Origin: Tetradesmus obliquus
Taxonomy: Eukaryota; Chlorophyta; Chlorophyceae; Sphaeropleales; Scenedesmaceae
DNA length: 64,000 nucleotides
Direction: 5' to 3'
Assembly (NCBI GenBank): GCA_030272155.1
Contig: CP126202.1
Span: 4,919,501 to 4,983,500, forward strand
A program made the position numbers and the translations under genes. Shown here piece by piece: positions 41,788 through 54,810 of this stretch (position 1 is its first letter; each line of letters begins with the position of its first letter). Below the pieces are notes generated by a model. That model searched no databases and was not told the origin of the DNA. It saw nothing but the letters and a program-made list of their open reading frames with translations.

Positions 41788-43555
41788 GCAGCAGAAGCAG
41801 CAGAAGCAGAATCAGCATGCAGCAAGAGATGGCATCGGGTCCTGATGCTAGAAATCAGCTTGACGCAGGCTGGTCAGGCGGCGCAGCGCCTTGACCCCCG
41901 ACAGTTCAGCGCTGGCGCGGCCATCAAGCAGCAGGTAGCTGCATGGTGGGGACGAAAGCAGGCAGGTGCGGTGGTGGCGATGGTGGGTAGGGGAGGGGTA
42001 TAGGGCAGCAGCAGCAGCAGCAGCTGACAACGACACAAGGCAGCGGGCAGGCATGTTGGAATGCTCAACGTTCCCACTGCCCAAACTAGTCCCAAGCATC
42101 TGCAATACAAGCAGTACCCTGGCGTCTTGAAGCCTGCACGCTACACTCCTAATCGTCCTCCTAAACCCTGCAGCAAACCACCCTAAACCCTAAACAACGC
42201 GCCACTCACCGCAGCCCCGTCAGCTCCGCCAGCGGCCGCACATCCACCGCCGCCTCAAGGCACAGCGCCAGCGCCCTCAGCTGTATCAAGGCTGCCACAG
42301 CCGCCACTCCGCTGGTTCCTATGCCTGCAGCTGGCGCCTCTTTTATGACCAGGCTGGCCAGGCTGGGCCAGGCCCGGGCCAGCACCCACAGCAGGCCGCT
42401 GCTGATGCTGCAGTGCAGCAAGCGCAGGTGCCTGGGGGGCAGCAGGGCAGCAGGGCGGCAGGCAGGACAGCATCAAGCAACGCTAGGAGATGTCAGGGCA
42501 CTGCTAGCGCTGCTCAGCTAGGGGTTTGCCAGCAGACAGCAGCAGCAGGGGTAGGTTTCAACGCAGTGCAGCGGCACAGTTGTTTCTGCCTCAACAACCC
42601 AGGCCAGCGCCGCTCACCTCAGGGCAGCAGCGCCACAGCAAGAGCAAAGTGCAGTGCGGCCAACAAGAGAATACGCTGGGCGCCAGCATGCATAGGGCTG
42701 CTCAGCTAGGGGTTCATTGGCACACCCGCATGATTTCATCAGCTGTCTGTACGTGTGTGTGGTGCGGCAGTGCAGCACTGCATGTGCTTGTAGCCATTGA
42801 GCAGCCAGCGCCACTCACCGCAAATTGGGCGTGGCTCCCCCCAGCTGCTGCAGCGCGTCAGAAAGAGAGTAAGAGACGTTGAGGCACACTAAGGGTAGCG
42901 GAATGGGGCTGCTCAGCAGTGGCAGATTTCAACTGCTTTAAACAGCTCTTGACTCACCTCAGGTGGGGTGTGGCTGCCCCCAGTTGTGTCATCGCGTCAG
43001 CATCCAGCCCAAAGCCGTGCAGGGACAGGCTGACCAGGCTGCTTGGCAGGCAGGACCAGCCCGGCTGCTGCTGCTGCTGCTGCTGCTGCCTGGAGGTGGC
43101 CAAGTGGTGGTGGGGCTCTGGGCTTGCTGCTGCAGCTGACTGCCCCTCGAATCCATCTGCAGGGGGGGGCAGAGCAAGGTGTGGCTGGGTGAGGGGTTGG
43201 GTGCAACACACAGGTGCAGGGCAGGGCAGGGCAGTGCCTGCTGCAAGCCAGGTTGATCTGCATCGGTCAATGCATCAAGCTGTCAGCCGTTGCTGCACCT
43301 GCCAGGCCTCAGGCTGATCAGCACAGTGCTGCTGCAGCATGTGATGCCCAGCTGCATATCACTGTCATGTGACGGTGAGGACTTGGATACAGCATAGTGC
43401 ACAGTGCAAAACAATAAGCGCAGTGCAAGACTGCGGGCACATCAAGCGAAAAATGCATCAACCCTGCAGCCGCCGCCGCACCTGCCAGCCTCAGGCTCAG
43501 GTCCTGCAGCCTGCTCAGGCCCGACAGTGCCCCCAGCAGCGGCAGCGGACCACCG

Positions 43556-43593
<38 letters not shown>

Positions 43594-43717
43594 GATGTCC
43601 AGTGAGAGGCTGCTGAGGCGGCTCCAGCTGGCAGCCAGGTGCACCAGTGCAAAGGGAGTCATGGCCAGGCCTGTAAAAGCGGTATGCGGTGGGTTGAGTG
43701 AAGCGGGTGGGTGGTTG

Positions 43718-43750
<33 letters not shown>

Positions 43751-44032
43751 CGAGTAGGTGTGCATTCAGTGCAACAGCCACAGCAAGCAGCAATTGTCCT
43801 TTGATCTGCAACTAACAGCAGGCAGACGCGCCATTCAAACTGCAAACCACAACGCAGCCACGCACGCACGCAGCCAAGAGGCACATAACAACAGCGCAGC
43901 AAGCAAAAAAAAACAGGGCCACACCACTCACTTTGTGGCATGCCGGCCTGCTGCAGGTGCAGCTGGAAGCAGCTCAGGTTCTCTAGCGGGGACAGCCTGC
44001 TGAGCATGTCCAGGTCAGCAGGCAGCCCAGGC

Positions 44033-44071
<39 letters not shown>

Positions 44072-44560
44072 CCAAAAGCCCCTCCAGCGGCACTGCCATT
44101 CGCAAGTGCTGCTGCTGCTAGCTCTGGTAGACCATTCGCAGCTGCTGCTGCTGCTGCTGCTGGTGGTGGTGATGATGATGTGGGTCCCGTTTGAGGCGAT
44201 GCATGGCTGGTGCTTGCCCAGAATTCCTGCGGCTGCTGCATCAGCCCTGACAAGCTACGCAGCTCAAACAAACCAGCCACTGGCTGCTGCTGCTGCTGCT
44301 GCTGCTGCTGGGGTAGTTGTTGCAGCCTCTTAGATGCCAGCTGCTGCTTTTGGCTTTGCAGGCTGTGGCAGGATCCTGCATCACTTGAGCCCCTTCTGAG
44401 GGGCTGTACCTCGCCAGAGCTTCTTCTGCTGCTGTTGTTGTTGTGAGCCTGGCTGATGTGCTGCTGCTGGCTGGTTTCTCTACTTGCAAGGCCTTGCTGC
44501 TGCTTCTGCTGAGCTTCAGCTTGCAGGCTGCCCGCAGTAGCTGGCTCGGCCACCGCCCTG

Positions 44561-44601
<41 letters not shown>

Positions 44602-47600
44602 ACCACCCACTGCGCCAACACCAACGCCAAGCCCCTGCTGCTGCTGCTGCTGTGCCAGCAGGCAGGGCCCAGATACAATCAGTGTCCGCAGGCTAGCCAG
44701 CTGCCTCACCCCTTCCACAAGCTCATCAGCACACTGCAGCCCATCCACCTGCAGATACTGCAGGGCAGGCCACGCCCCATGCGCAGTAACTAGGCAAGAT
44801 GATGAAGGCACGCGGCCACGCAGCCCCCGGTCAGTGGGGCTGCTGAGACTGGCGTTATTACTGTCATTGTTATAATTATCAGCAGGGGTTGAGGCTGCTG
44901 CTGCCAGCTGCCCCAGCCAGCTGGGTGGCAACGCAGCAGCGCAGTGTGAGGCAGCAGCAGCAGCAGCAGCAGCAGCAGATAGGAACTGTGCACCCGCATG
45001 CAGCTCCAAGTGGCTAATGCACGCCATGCCGCGCAGTGCAGCACAGCTGCCCAGTAGCGCCAGGTCAGATTGCAGCCGCAGCCGCCGCAGCCGCTGCAGC
45101 GGCAGCAGCACGGTGCTCCAGTCGTCACCTGTAAATTGCGCCTCACTGCTGCTGCTGCTGCTGCCGCTGATTCGGGAGCTCCTGCTGCTGCTCCTGCTGC
45201 TCCTGCTGCTGCCGCTGCTATGGGGGCTGAAGCTGCGAGTGCCGGCCTCACCACACTGCTCACTTGGCACTGCTGCTGCTGCTGCTGCTGCTGGTGCTAC
45301 TGCTTGGTCTGTACGTATGTACTCCCTGCTGCCTCCACTGCTGCTGCCGCTGCTAGACGTCCGACGGCCAGCAGCAGCAGCAGGCTCAGCTGCCCCAGCA
45401 GCAGCCTGGCCCTGCTGCTGCAGCAGCTGCGCCGTCAGTGCCTGCTGCTGCTGCAGCTGCTGAGCCAGCCGCCGCTGCGCAGACCTGCGCTGCTCTGCCG
45501 CCTGCCGCCTACTACTTTGGGGCCGCCGGCCGCCTGCATGCGCCGCTGCAATGCGCCTCAAATCACTGTTACTTGGCACTAAACCCCTGAGGTTCAGCTC
45601 CTCCAGTTTCGTGGTTTTGCTGAACACGGCAGCTAAAACCCCGAGCGTTACATTCAGCTGCCCCCGCAGGCTGAGGCGGCTGAGGTGGTTTAGCGCTGCC
45701 AGGGCCGCAAAACCCTCGTCCTGAACCCTGATGGTGCTCAGGTCGAGTTTTACCAGGCTGCTGAGCCCTGCTGCTGCTGCTGCCAGTGCTGAGTCACCCA
45801 GGCAGCTTTCTCCTAGGAACAGGTGTGCATTTTTTGCAAGCACCAGCTCGCTGAGCCGCGTCAGCCCAAACACCGGCTGTGGCAGACAGGTGGCAGGCAC
45901 GGTCAAGGCAGCAATAAGCAAGCAGGCAGGAGGCACCAGGACAGATGTCAGGGCCAAGTGTACTGCTGCACCAACACATTGTGACTGGCGACACTGTAAG
46001 CAACAACCACACAGCACATAACAGCACCACGGCACTCCAGCAATGAACAGGCCGACAATCACAACCCACAGCACCATCACCGCCAGCTCCCCCAGCCCAC
46101 CTGTAGCGCCAGCCCCTCCTGCAGCACCTGCCCAGGCGCCCACAGCCCTGTGTCCCAGGCCAGGCTCAACCCCCGCACCCCGCCACAGCCGCACAGCTGC
46201 CCAGACATGCAGCAACACCAAGACAAACAGCAGCAAAGCCTGTAACAGGCCAACTGTGCACAACCATCACTACCCATCACCACCACAAGCAGCAACAGCA
46301 GGCCAAGCACAGCCCTTCATTCACCTGCAGCGCCAGCCCCTCCTGCAGCACCTGCCTGGGCGCCCACAGCCCTGTGTCCCAGGCCAGGCTTAAACCCCGC
46401 AGCCCGCCACAGCCCGCCACTTGGCCCAGGCATGCAGCGACACCAGCACATGCAGCAGCATGCCTCCAACAGGGTAACCACCACTACAGCGGCACCAGCA
46501 GCAGCAGCAGGCAAATTACAGCCCCGCCAATCACCTGCAGCGCCAGCCCTTCCTGCAGCACCTGGCCAGGCGCCCACAGCCCCGTATCCCAGGCCAGGCT
46601 TAAACCCCGCAGCCCGCCACAGCCCGCCAGCTGGCCCAGGCCCCAAGGGTGGCGGCTGAAGGCAGCATCAGCCAGGGCCAGGTGGCTCAGCTGGGGCAGG
46701 CCTGCTGCCAGGGGGGCCAGGCTCACGGGCCGCTGCTGCAGCAGCACCAACGGCTCAACGTCCATGCGCGCCTGGGAAGAGTGAGGTGGCAGGGAGAAAG
46801 AGTGAGATGGTGACATATGAAGGGGGGGGTGTCAGCAGCACCAGCGGCTCAACATCCATGCCCGCCTGCAGATCATCATGAAATAAGTGCTAGAAGAGTA
46901 GACACAGCTCATGACCCAGTCAGACCAAGCACAGCACCAGTTGCCTTGTGGAACGGCAGATTGAGGTGATCGACTTGCTCTCCTCTGTTGTTACTTGGGG
47001 AACACACCTCTCCCCCACCCACGTACACACACAAACCTCCGCACCTGCATAGGGTCGCACCAGCCGGCGGCATGGCTGAGCGTGACCTCCCTCACGCCAG
47101 GAAACACCTGCCCGGCCCGCGCCAGCGCGCCACGTGCACCCTTGGACGACAGGAAGCTGGCAGCAGCAGCAGCAGCAGCACGGCACGGCACACGTCAGCA
47201 GCGGCTACCGTTGCTTGGGCCAGCGGCAGCAGCAAACGCATGGAGGCACGCAAGCTGCTGTTGCGGCCTTGTTACTTCGGCAGCCGTAGCGGGTGCGCGC
47301 AGCCCTCTGCACTTCATTCTGCTGCTGCTCCTGTTTGCAACTGCAGACTAGCACATGCTGCTGCCGCTGCTGCTGCTGCTCACCGCATGGGCAGGTGCAG
47401 GGTGCGTGTGTAGCAGCTGAGGGTGAGCCTCCAGTGGCGGCACGTCAGCCGGGCCACTGCCACCTCTGCAGGAGACAGGTACTCCAGCACAGCCTGGCAG
47501 CAGCAGCAGCAGCAGCAGCACAGGTTGCTAGTGTGTTGAGCAGCAGCGGTAGCCATGCACTTGCGGCTGGTGGCGTGGTGTGCCCTGCCTGGGCATATTG

Positions 47601-47723
47601 CCAGCTGGCATGCTGCATTGCCGCACTGCAGCTGGCGGCCAGCTGGCAGGCAATTGGGGTGCTGCCTAACCTCGTGGCTGTTGGGCAGTAGCGGCTGCAT
47701 CATCTGCGGGTATGCTTGCTTAC

Positions 47724-47754
<31 letters not shown>

Positions 47755-48302
47755 GGATTTCCGCTGCGCCTGCTGGATGTGGTCAGGTCGCTGCAGCTAG
47801 TGTGCCGTGGTTGCTGCTGCTGCTGCTGCCACCCTGCTTCTCGCACCTGCAGCACATCATCTGGCACTGTCTGCCAGCCGCATGGCGCAGCAGCAGCACC
47901 CCGCTGCTGACCCCTCAAGGAGCCCGGCTGGGGTGTATGCAAGCCGCAGCATGACGATCGGGAACAAAGAGGGTCAGGTAAGTCTTAGCCTTAGGGCGTC
48001 CAGCAGCTTCCCACCTCACAGCAATCTCTGCTGGGCTTGCAATGGCTGTGTGCTGGCAACGGGCTCAGCAACATGTTGCTACATTTGGCCAGTCAGCATC
48101 AGCAGTACTGCAGCAGCAGCAATGATGAAAGCATATGCTGAGGCTTCCCAGACACACGTAGACAACATATATCACAACATATGATAATGTTATGAATATC
48201 TAATGCTTCAAATAGCGCTGCAGCTACCTCTTGCAGCCCCCCGGAGATGCCAGAGCCAGGTCCGCCAAAGCACGCTCCCAAACAGCTGCCAAGCAGCCCC
48301 AT
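41207..48302 (-). CDS. F-box/leucine-rich-repeat protein with Gln-rich insert, about 1,147 aa
   Basis: Exons: 48228-48302, 47847-47927, 47384-47493, 47045-47156, 46535-46771, 43932-45876, 43482-43670, 42958-43156, 42210-42431, 41466-41670, 41207-41275. Phases close. The N-terminus MGLLGSCLGACFG could be a myristoylation/palmitoylation signal (inferred). The F-box is split by an intron: WQTVPDDVLQ then AVLEYLSPAEVAVARLTCRHWR (about 43-75). Leucine-rich repeats follow (LRGLSLAWDTGLW; LSELVLAKN; LVKLDLSTIRVQDEGFAAL; LTSLRCLALPLL). Exon 6 (648 codons) inserts Gln/Ser/Ala-rich sequence among the repeats. Such proteins recruit substrates to SCF ubiquitin ligases. The second exon's acceptor is ambiguous (CCG or CGG start, both in frame). 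The end WLW-stop overlaps a GTGAGT. Confidence 0.82.
41868..41940 (-). repeat. Truncated head copy of F-box/LRR exon 10
   Basis: Repeats the head of exon 10 (coding YLLLDGRASAELSGVKALRR; true start 41670) with its GCAG acceptor, about 270 bp upstream. It diverges after CTGACCAGCCTGCG and has no donor in register. Confidence 0.9.
42181..42194 (+). repeat. Interstitial CCCTAAA motif
   Basis: Two tandem CCCTAAA units with a third near 42160-42168. This is the plant-type telomere repeat, also used by several green algae. It lies inside an intron of the F-box/LRR gene. Confidence 0.6.
42823..42895 (-). repeat. Diverged tail copy of F-box/LRR exon 8
   Basis: The frame LVCLNVSYSLSDALQQLGGATPNLR matches the exon 8 tail LVSLSLHGFGLDADAMTQLGAATPHLR and has a GTGAGTGG donor, but its entry phase does not fit exon 8. 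A shorter remnant of the same end lies near 42612-42640. It could be mistaken for a real LRR exon. Confidence 0.65.
46100..46440 (-). repeat. Two truncated tail copies of F-box/LRR exon 5
   Basis: The exon 5 tail (coding LAWDTGLWAPGQVLQEGLALQ; true donor at 46533-46534) recurs ending near 46325 and 46102, spacings about 210 and 223 bp. Each copy keeps a GTGAAT or GTGGGC donor-like site. Confidence 0.9.
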
Positions 48303-49763
48303 GCTGCCAGCCCCTCAGACAATGTTCATATCGTTCAAAGTCTTGTTGATGCTTTCGAGCAGGTGCCTTCACTCAGTCGAATCGCCATCCCTGTGCTGCG
48401 CCGATTTTAACAGCTCCAAGTTATAGGACTCAATTGTTGTTTTACACGGCAGACAACGTTGGGTAGAAGTCGGAGTGAAAGTACACCACGAGGGTCCATG
48501 AGGGTCCACCTGATCATGTGCCTCTTCGCCTAACACAACCTCCATGGCGGGCGCAGCACGCTGCGGCTCACAAATCAATGCGTAGCAGTCACACAACGCT
48601 TAAGGTTGCATCTTCGAGCCATACGAACAGCACATGGTTGAGTTGGTGGAGAGGGGCCCTTCTGCCATGCTCCAGGCTGTGTCGGACACACCATGCACCG
48701 CATACGCAGCGACTGCCTGGTGGCATCATTGGCATCGCCTGCCATTTTTTTACGAAGCAAGGCATCGTATCTACGCATACGAGAGCCCACCTGGCACAAG
48801 GCCCAGAGCATGTGACAGCAAGCAGTACAATGTCCTGCCTTGCCTCCTAGGCCAATGCTGCCTGCGTGGTCCCATGGGACTGACCATCCATGCCCTTGCT
48901 CACTCTGCTGCCTGTGCAGGGAATCAGCAGCACAACAAGGGGGTTGCATATCTTAGTGCCAACGCCAACACATCACACACCTTGGTCTACAGTGCCAGAC
49001 GCACCAGCTGACACAGCAACCGCGACATGTCCTCTCAACAAGCCTCTCGCTCTATGTAAATTGGTGAGCAGCAGGCCACCACCTTCTGGGAAAGCAACCA
49101 GCAAAGGTGCAGCCACGCAGCTTGCGCCCCTTCAATATCAATCACATTACCAGTCGAGCACAGCAGCTTGCGCCTGTTGAGTCATCAACTACCCAAGGGT
49201 CAAAGTCAGCACAGTGCAGCTCATTGTCAGCGTGATGCTGCCGCAGCAGCAGCAGCTGCCGCCCCGTGCCACGTCAAAAGCAAGCCTGAACGTCACACAT
49301 CTCAAGCGCAAGCTTGCTCACACATCACACTCAAAGTATTGTATACAGACGTCTGGTCGACCAGTGCTTGCACGCAACTCTTATAAGAGCATATATATGC
49401 TGCTGTTCACAACAATGTTTGTCTATTTAAGATAAGACCCCCCTTTGTGTTGTTCACGTCGGTGCTGCACCACAACTACCATCTGTCACAAGAACGTACA
49501 GCCGACAAGCACTGCACAGCCGCAGGCAATGCCCACTGCAAAGTCAACTTCAGAGACACGCCCTCTGCACACAAACAGCAAGTTCTTGACGCGTACTGCC
49601 CACCTTCAACTGGTCAGCATGCCAACTTGTAAAATGACAGGCACCCCTGCTGTCACTTCTGCTCTCACCCCCGCCCTACACCAAGCACGCTGCTGCCGCC
49701 TGTATGCGCGACATACAATGTGCAGCTGCCTGTGCGGCTGTCACACACAGCCGCCACACCTCA
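48303..49763. other. Intergenic between the F-box/LRR and SAND/Tudor-like genes
   Basis: Holds the promoter of the F-box/LRR gene and the 3' flank of the SAND/Tudor-like gene, both minus strand. I find no exon chain on either strand and only short triplet runs. A TATATATG patch occurs near 49391. Confidence 0.45.
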
Positions 49764-51037
49764 CTAGTGTTGCTGCTGCTGCTGCTGCTGCCCGGGCGCA
49801 TTGCCCTCCAGCACCACCGCCACAATCTTTCCCACGGCAACCTCAGCAGACATGCCAGCCACCTCAATGCTGTGCCACACCGCTCGCACCGCGCCGCGCC
49901 GGGCCCCCTCAGTCAGGTCACACAGGTACATCACCAGCCGCGGCAGCGCAGCAGTGTAGTGGGCTGCAGCAGCCTCCACGATGACAGCACACCAGCCCAG
50001 CTTTGCCAGGTTGGCCCGCAGCCGCGCCAGCTGCTGCGGCGTGAGGTGGCCCGTGCCCAGCGCCGCCTCCGCATGCAGCCGGCACGCCTTCAGCTCAGCC
50101 TCAGACAGGCACGGCTGCTGCTGCTGCTGCTGCTGGTCATGGTGCGGCTGACCTTGGAACGATGGCGAGCCAAGGCTCTGCTGCGGTGCCAGAGGCACAG
50201 GCTGCTGCTGCTGCCCAGGCTGCTGCCCAGGCTGCTGCTGCTGCTGCTGGTCGTGGTGCGGCTGGCCTTGGAAGAATGGCGAGCCAAGGCTTTGCTGCGG
50301 TGCGAGAGGCACGGGCTGCTGCTGCTGCTGCAGCACCACACCAGGTGCTCCAAGGCTCGGCTGCTGGGCCAGCGGTGGATGCAGTGGAACAGCAGCATGG
50401 TACTGCAAGGGCTGCTGCTGCTGCTGCTGCTGCACCACACCAGGTGCCCCAAGGCTAGGCTGCTGCACCAGCGGCAAGTTCTGCAGCGGTACAGGAGCAT
50501 GCTGCTGTTGGACGACACCAGTTGGGTGTTGCTGCACTACACCAGGTGCTCCAAAGCTCGGCTGCTGCACCAGCGGCGGGTGCTGCACAGCAGCATGCTG
50601 TGGCAGGTGCTGCTGCTGCCCCAGCTCTGCAGCCGGTCCGATGCTTGGCTGCTGCACCAGGTGTGGGTGTTGTGGCAGGTGCTGCTGCCCCAGCGCAACA
50701 AGCGGCCCAACGCTTGGCTGTTGCGCCAGGGGCTGCTGCTGCTGCTGCTGCGCGATCGAAGGCACAGGCTGCAGCACCAGGCTAGACACGCCCGTGCCAG
50801 TTGGCTGCGGTACTAGTCGTGCTGGAGGCAGCGGCTGCTGCTGCTGCCCGGCTGCAGGCACAGGCTGCAGCATCAGCTCGGACACGCCCGTTCCAGTCGG
50901 CTGCACTACTAGCCGTGCTGGAGGCAGCAGCAGCTGCTGCTGCTGCTGCACCGCAGAGGGCACCATGCTGCCCTGCCTCAACAGCTCCTGCTGCTGTTGC
51001 TGTGCCAGGTGCTGCAAGGCCTGCTGCTGCTGCAGAA

Positions 51038-51087
<50 letters not shown>

Positions 51088-52279
51088 AAAAGTTGCTGCT
51101 GCGGCTGCTGCAAAAACCGCTGTTGCTGGGGTGACAGCGGCTGCACATACACCACGCCACCAGCTGCCACAGGAGCCTGCTGCTGCTGCTGATGTTGTAC
51201 CTGCTGTGGCAGCGTTGCTACCGGCTGCCTCGGCTGCGCATGCTGCTGCTGCTGCCGCTGCTGCTGCTGCTGCTGTGCCTGCAAATGCTGCTGCATTCTG
51301 GCCTTCTCGGCAGCAGCAAGCGCTGATGCGGGTGCTGCTGGGTCCTGCTGGCCCAGCATCGGCAGCAGGCTGTGCCGCAACAGTGCTGCGCTCAGCCGCC
51401 ACTCGTCATGCACCAGCGCCGAGCCTGACAGTGCCAGGCCTTGCGCAGCCTGCGCCACACGGCAAACAGCAGCAGCAAACCAAGAGTATGAGTATAAGTG
51501 GCTGGGCGCATATGCTCCATTCAGCTCCACACTGGCACCACACGCACAGCTGCACAAAGCGCACGCTGATTGAGTGCACGATCAACCCCCTGCAGTCACC
51601 ACAGTCATTCGGCACAGCTCACTGGCGCCATCGGACCACAGACACGCACACACAGATACGGCAAGACGAGCAGCCCACACCCACAACTTGCACAGCCTCA
51701 GCCGCCCACCTGCAGCACCTCCCACCAGTGCACGCTGGCCTGGCAGAAGCTGCGCTCCGCCGGCCCCACAGCCTCACACAGCAGCGACAGCACCGCCCTG
51801 CCAGGCACGGCGCGCCAGCCGCTCTCCGCCTGCAGGCACAACCAGCAGCAGTAACGAGGCATGCACACGGTCAACACGGCACAGCAAGAGCTCAAGGTGC
51901 CGGCGGGAAAAGGCCCTTGCAGGCAGCTTTCAAAGAGATCATGCGCAGCAGTGCATGCGCAATGCACACTGCAGCACTGCAGGGCCACGTGTCGGCACCA
52001 AACTAGACCTCCTCCCAAGGTGATTCACAGCACAGCACAGCACTCACCCGCCGCACCAGCGCAGCGATCTGCGCGGCAGCCTGCTCCAGCAGGCAGGCCA
52101 GCAGGGCCACATTGTGGGTGGCCTCAGCAGCCACCAGCAGCAGCCCCAGCAGCTTGTGGCCGGCGTCCAGCGGCCCAGCAGCAGCAGCAGCACGCCGCTG
52201 CGCGCGCTCGGCTGCAGCAGCCTGCCCGGCAGCCTCGGTCGCTGCCACTGCTGCGGCAACTGCTGGGTCAACTCCGGCC

Positions 52280-52312
<33 letters not shown>

Positions 52313-52445
52313 ACTGCTGCAGAAGCAGCCTGCTGCTGTCCGTCTGCAGCACCAGCGGCTGCTGCAGTGTGAGCAGTACACACGCTGCCGGGTGGTTGCT
52401 GCTGCCCCTGCCCACCTGCCACTCCCGCTGCTGCCTGTGCCGGCC

Positions 52446-52498
<53 letters not shown>

Positions 52499-53059
52499 GC
52501 ACCCGCTGCTTGCGGTGCCGGGAACAGCATGGCATCCAGCGCTGAAGCCAGCTCAGGGTCTGCGCTGGCCCGCTCCGTGCTGCTGCGCACAGGTTCAGCG
52601 CTGGCCCTGCCAACTGCCCTGCCAACTGCCTCACCAGCTGCCAGGGCTGCTGCTGCAGCCGTAGGGCTGGTGGCCATGGCTGCGGCTGCAGCGTCAGCGC
52701 CGCCAGCTGCTGCCGGTTGCGTGGCAGCAGCTGCTGCTGCGCATGCAGGAGCAGCAGGCCCTCCAGCAGGAGCTGCAGGAGCTGCAAGAGCCGCACCCTG
52801 CGCTCCATGGTGGAAATGCGGCACCTGCTGCCGCTCAGCAGCAGGGCCAGCAGCACCATCCAGATGTGCGCCAGCATTTTCAAGTGTGCCGGCACCTGCA
52901 GCACTGTGGGCACCGCCTGAGCTAGCTGCAGCAGGCACAGCAGCAGGGCTGCCAGGCGCTGCAGCAGCACCCAGCAAGCCAGCAGCTGGGCTCTCTGCTG
53001 TGGGCGAGCTCAGGTCGACAAACTCCACCGTTGCAGGCCTGCTGCTGCCCGCCGCCTGT

Positions 53060-53107
<48 letters not shown>

Positions 53108-54779
53108 AGCTGCAGCTGCAGCGGTGCATGCTCGGCAGCAGCAGCTACGCCGGCAGCTGCTGATTCAGCAGCCGCTGTTTGCAGCAGCTGCTCAGCTACT
53201 GCGAGCATTTCGCCTCCCGTCTGACAGATCTGCAACAGCACACAACAACAGCCTTGTTAACCGAGGAGCTAGGAATGGCAAGTAGCATGCCCAGTAAACA
53301 GCGGGTTCGGCGTGTGCACACAGACGTGCAGCTTGAAACCCCTTTTCACGGTGGCTGAGCTGCTGTATGCTGTGCTGCCTGGAGCTAATACATGCGCGCC
53401 AGGGTGCCCTGCCTACTGCAACGGAAAGCAGGCACTGCCACCCACTTGAGACGACTGTGTTGAGAAGGCCTCAGGCAAGCGCACGTCTGCTGCAAACCAG
53501 CCGTGCGGACGGAAGTCCTGCAAGCAGCCACAGCGCCACAAACACACGCAGCAGAGTGAGTCGTAGCACTGGCACATCCAGCGCAGCAAACACCACGCAT
53601 AGCACAACGTCCAACCTCTGGTAAGAGCGCACACAATACGTTGCAGATCACTACCTTGCAGCACGCTGCAGCAAATTGACTCGCGATTACATCAATGCAA
53701 CTCGGTCAACAGACTGCTCCCCGCAGCGCAGCGCTGCGCCCGCCCACCTGCACCAGCTGTGCAGCCTGGTCCCTCAGCTCCGCCATGTGCCTCATCACAT
53801 CCAGCAGCGCAGAGCCGGCCGGCCCCACGCCCTGCAGCATCTGTAGCTGCTGCAGCTTCCCGCCCAGCTCCTGCACCAGGATGCGCAGCCCATTCAGGAT
53901 CACATTGGCCGTCACGCCCGCAACAGACGGCGGCGGCCCCTCAGGCGAGGGCGGCGGCTCCACAACCTGCTGCTGCTGGAGAGTGGACAGCGGCGCAGCA
54001 GAGGCGCGCTGCGCTTGCTGCTGCTGCAGTAGGTGCAGCTGCTGCTGCCACTGCGTAGGCTGCGCAGTGCCCATCACAGCGCTGGTGACTGGTACTGGCG
54101 GAGCTAGCAGCTGCTGCTGCTGTTGTTGAGGTGTGGTTGCTGCGCTGCTGTGGCCAGGCAGCACCAGCAGTGGAGGCCTGACATGCATGTGCTTATCAGC
54201 AGCATCTGCACCAGCAACAGGCATGGCAGGTGGTGCCAAGCCAAGCCCTGCACTGGCTGCTGCTGCTCCTGCTGGTTGCGCTTGCTGAACCTGCTGCTGC
54301 CCATACTGTGCGCTGGCCAGCAACTCTTGCAGCACTTGCTGGATTGCCAGAGGTTGCCGCTGCTGGTGGTACTGGAGCTGCTGCTGGTGCTGCTGCTGCT
54401 GGAGCAGCTGCTGACTGGCAAGGGCGTCAGAAGCAGCAGCAGGCTGAGTAGTGATCACCCGCCCTGCTGCTGCTGCTGCAGCTGCTGCTCCTGCTGCTGA
54501 AGATTGGCCCAGCGGCGCTGCTGCAGCGGCCGGGCCTGCATCTGCCAGGCTGGGCATCGGCTGGCTGCCTGCACCCAGCAGCACCTCCAGCCCTGCAGCA
54601 GCAGCAGCAGGCTGAGTAGTGATCACCCGCCCTGCTGCTGCTGCTGCTCCTGCTGCTGAAGAAGGGCTGCCTGCGGCCAGCAGCACCTCCAGCCCTGCAG
54701 CAATAGCCGGCTCAAGCAGCTCCACCTGCTGCTGCAGCGCATGCTTCTCCGCCTCCAGGGCCCTCAGCTGCTGCTGCAC

Positions 54780-54810
<31 letters not shown>

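Noticed and set aside
42823..42895. An extra LRR exon (LVCLNVSYSLSD...)
   Set aside because: The entry phase does not fit exon 8, and joining 42958 directly to 42431 keeps the frame; better read as a tail copy.
43318..46263. A single 981-codon minus-strand frame as one exon
   Set aside because: Its ends run past good splice sites (acceptor before 45876, donor at 43930-43931) and its 3' part includes non-LRR intronic sequence; exon 6 is shorter.
50801..52006. A 401-codon plus-strand Ala-rich frame
   Set aside because: Antisense shadow of polyQ coding sequence in the SAND/Tudor-like gene; crosses its splice sites.
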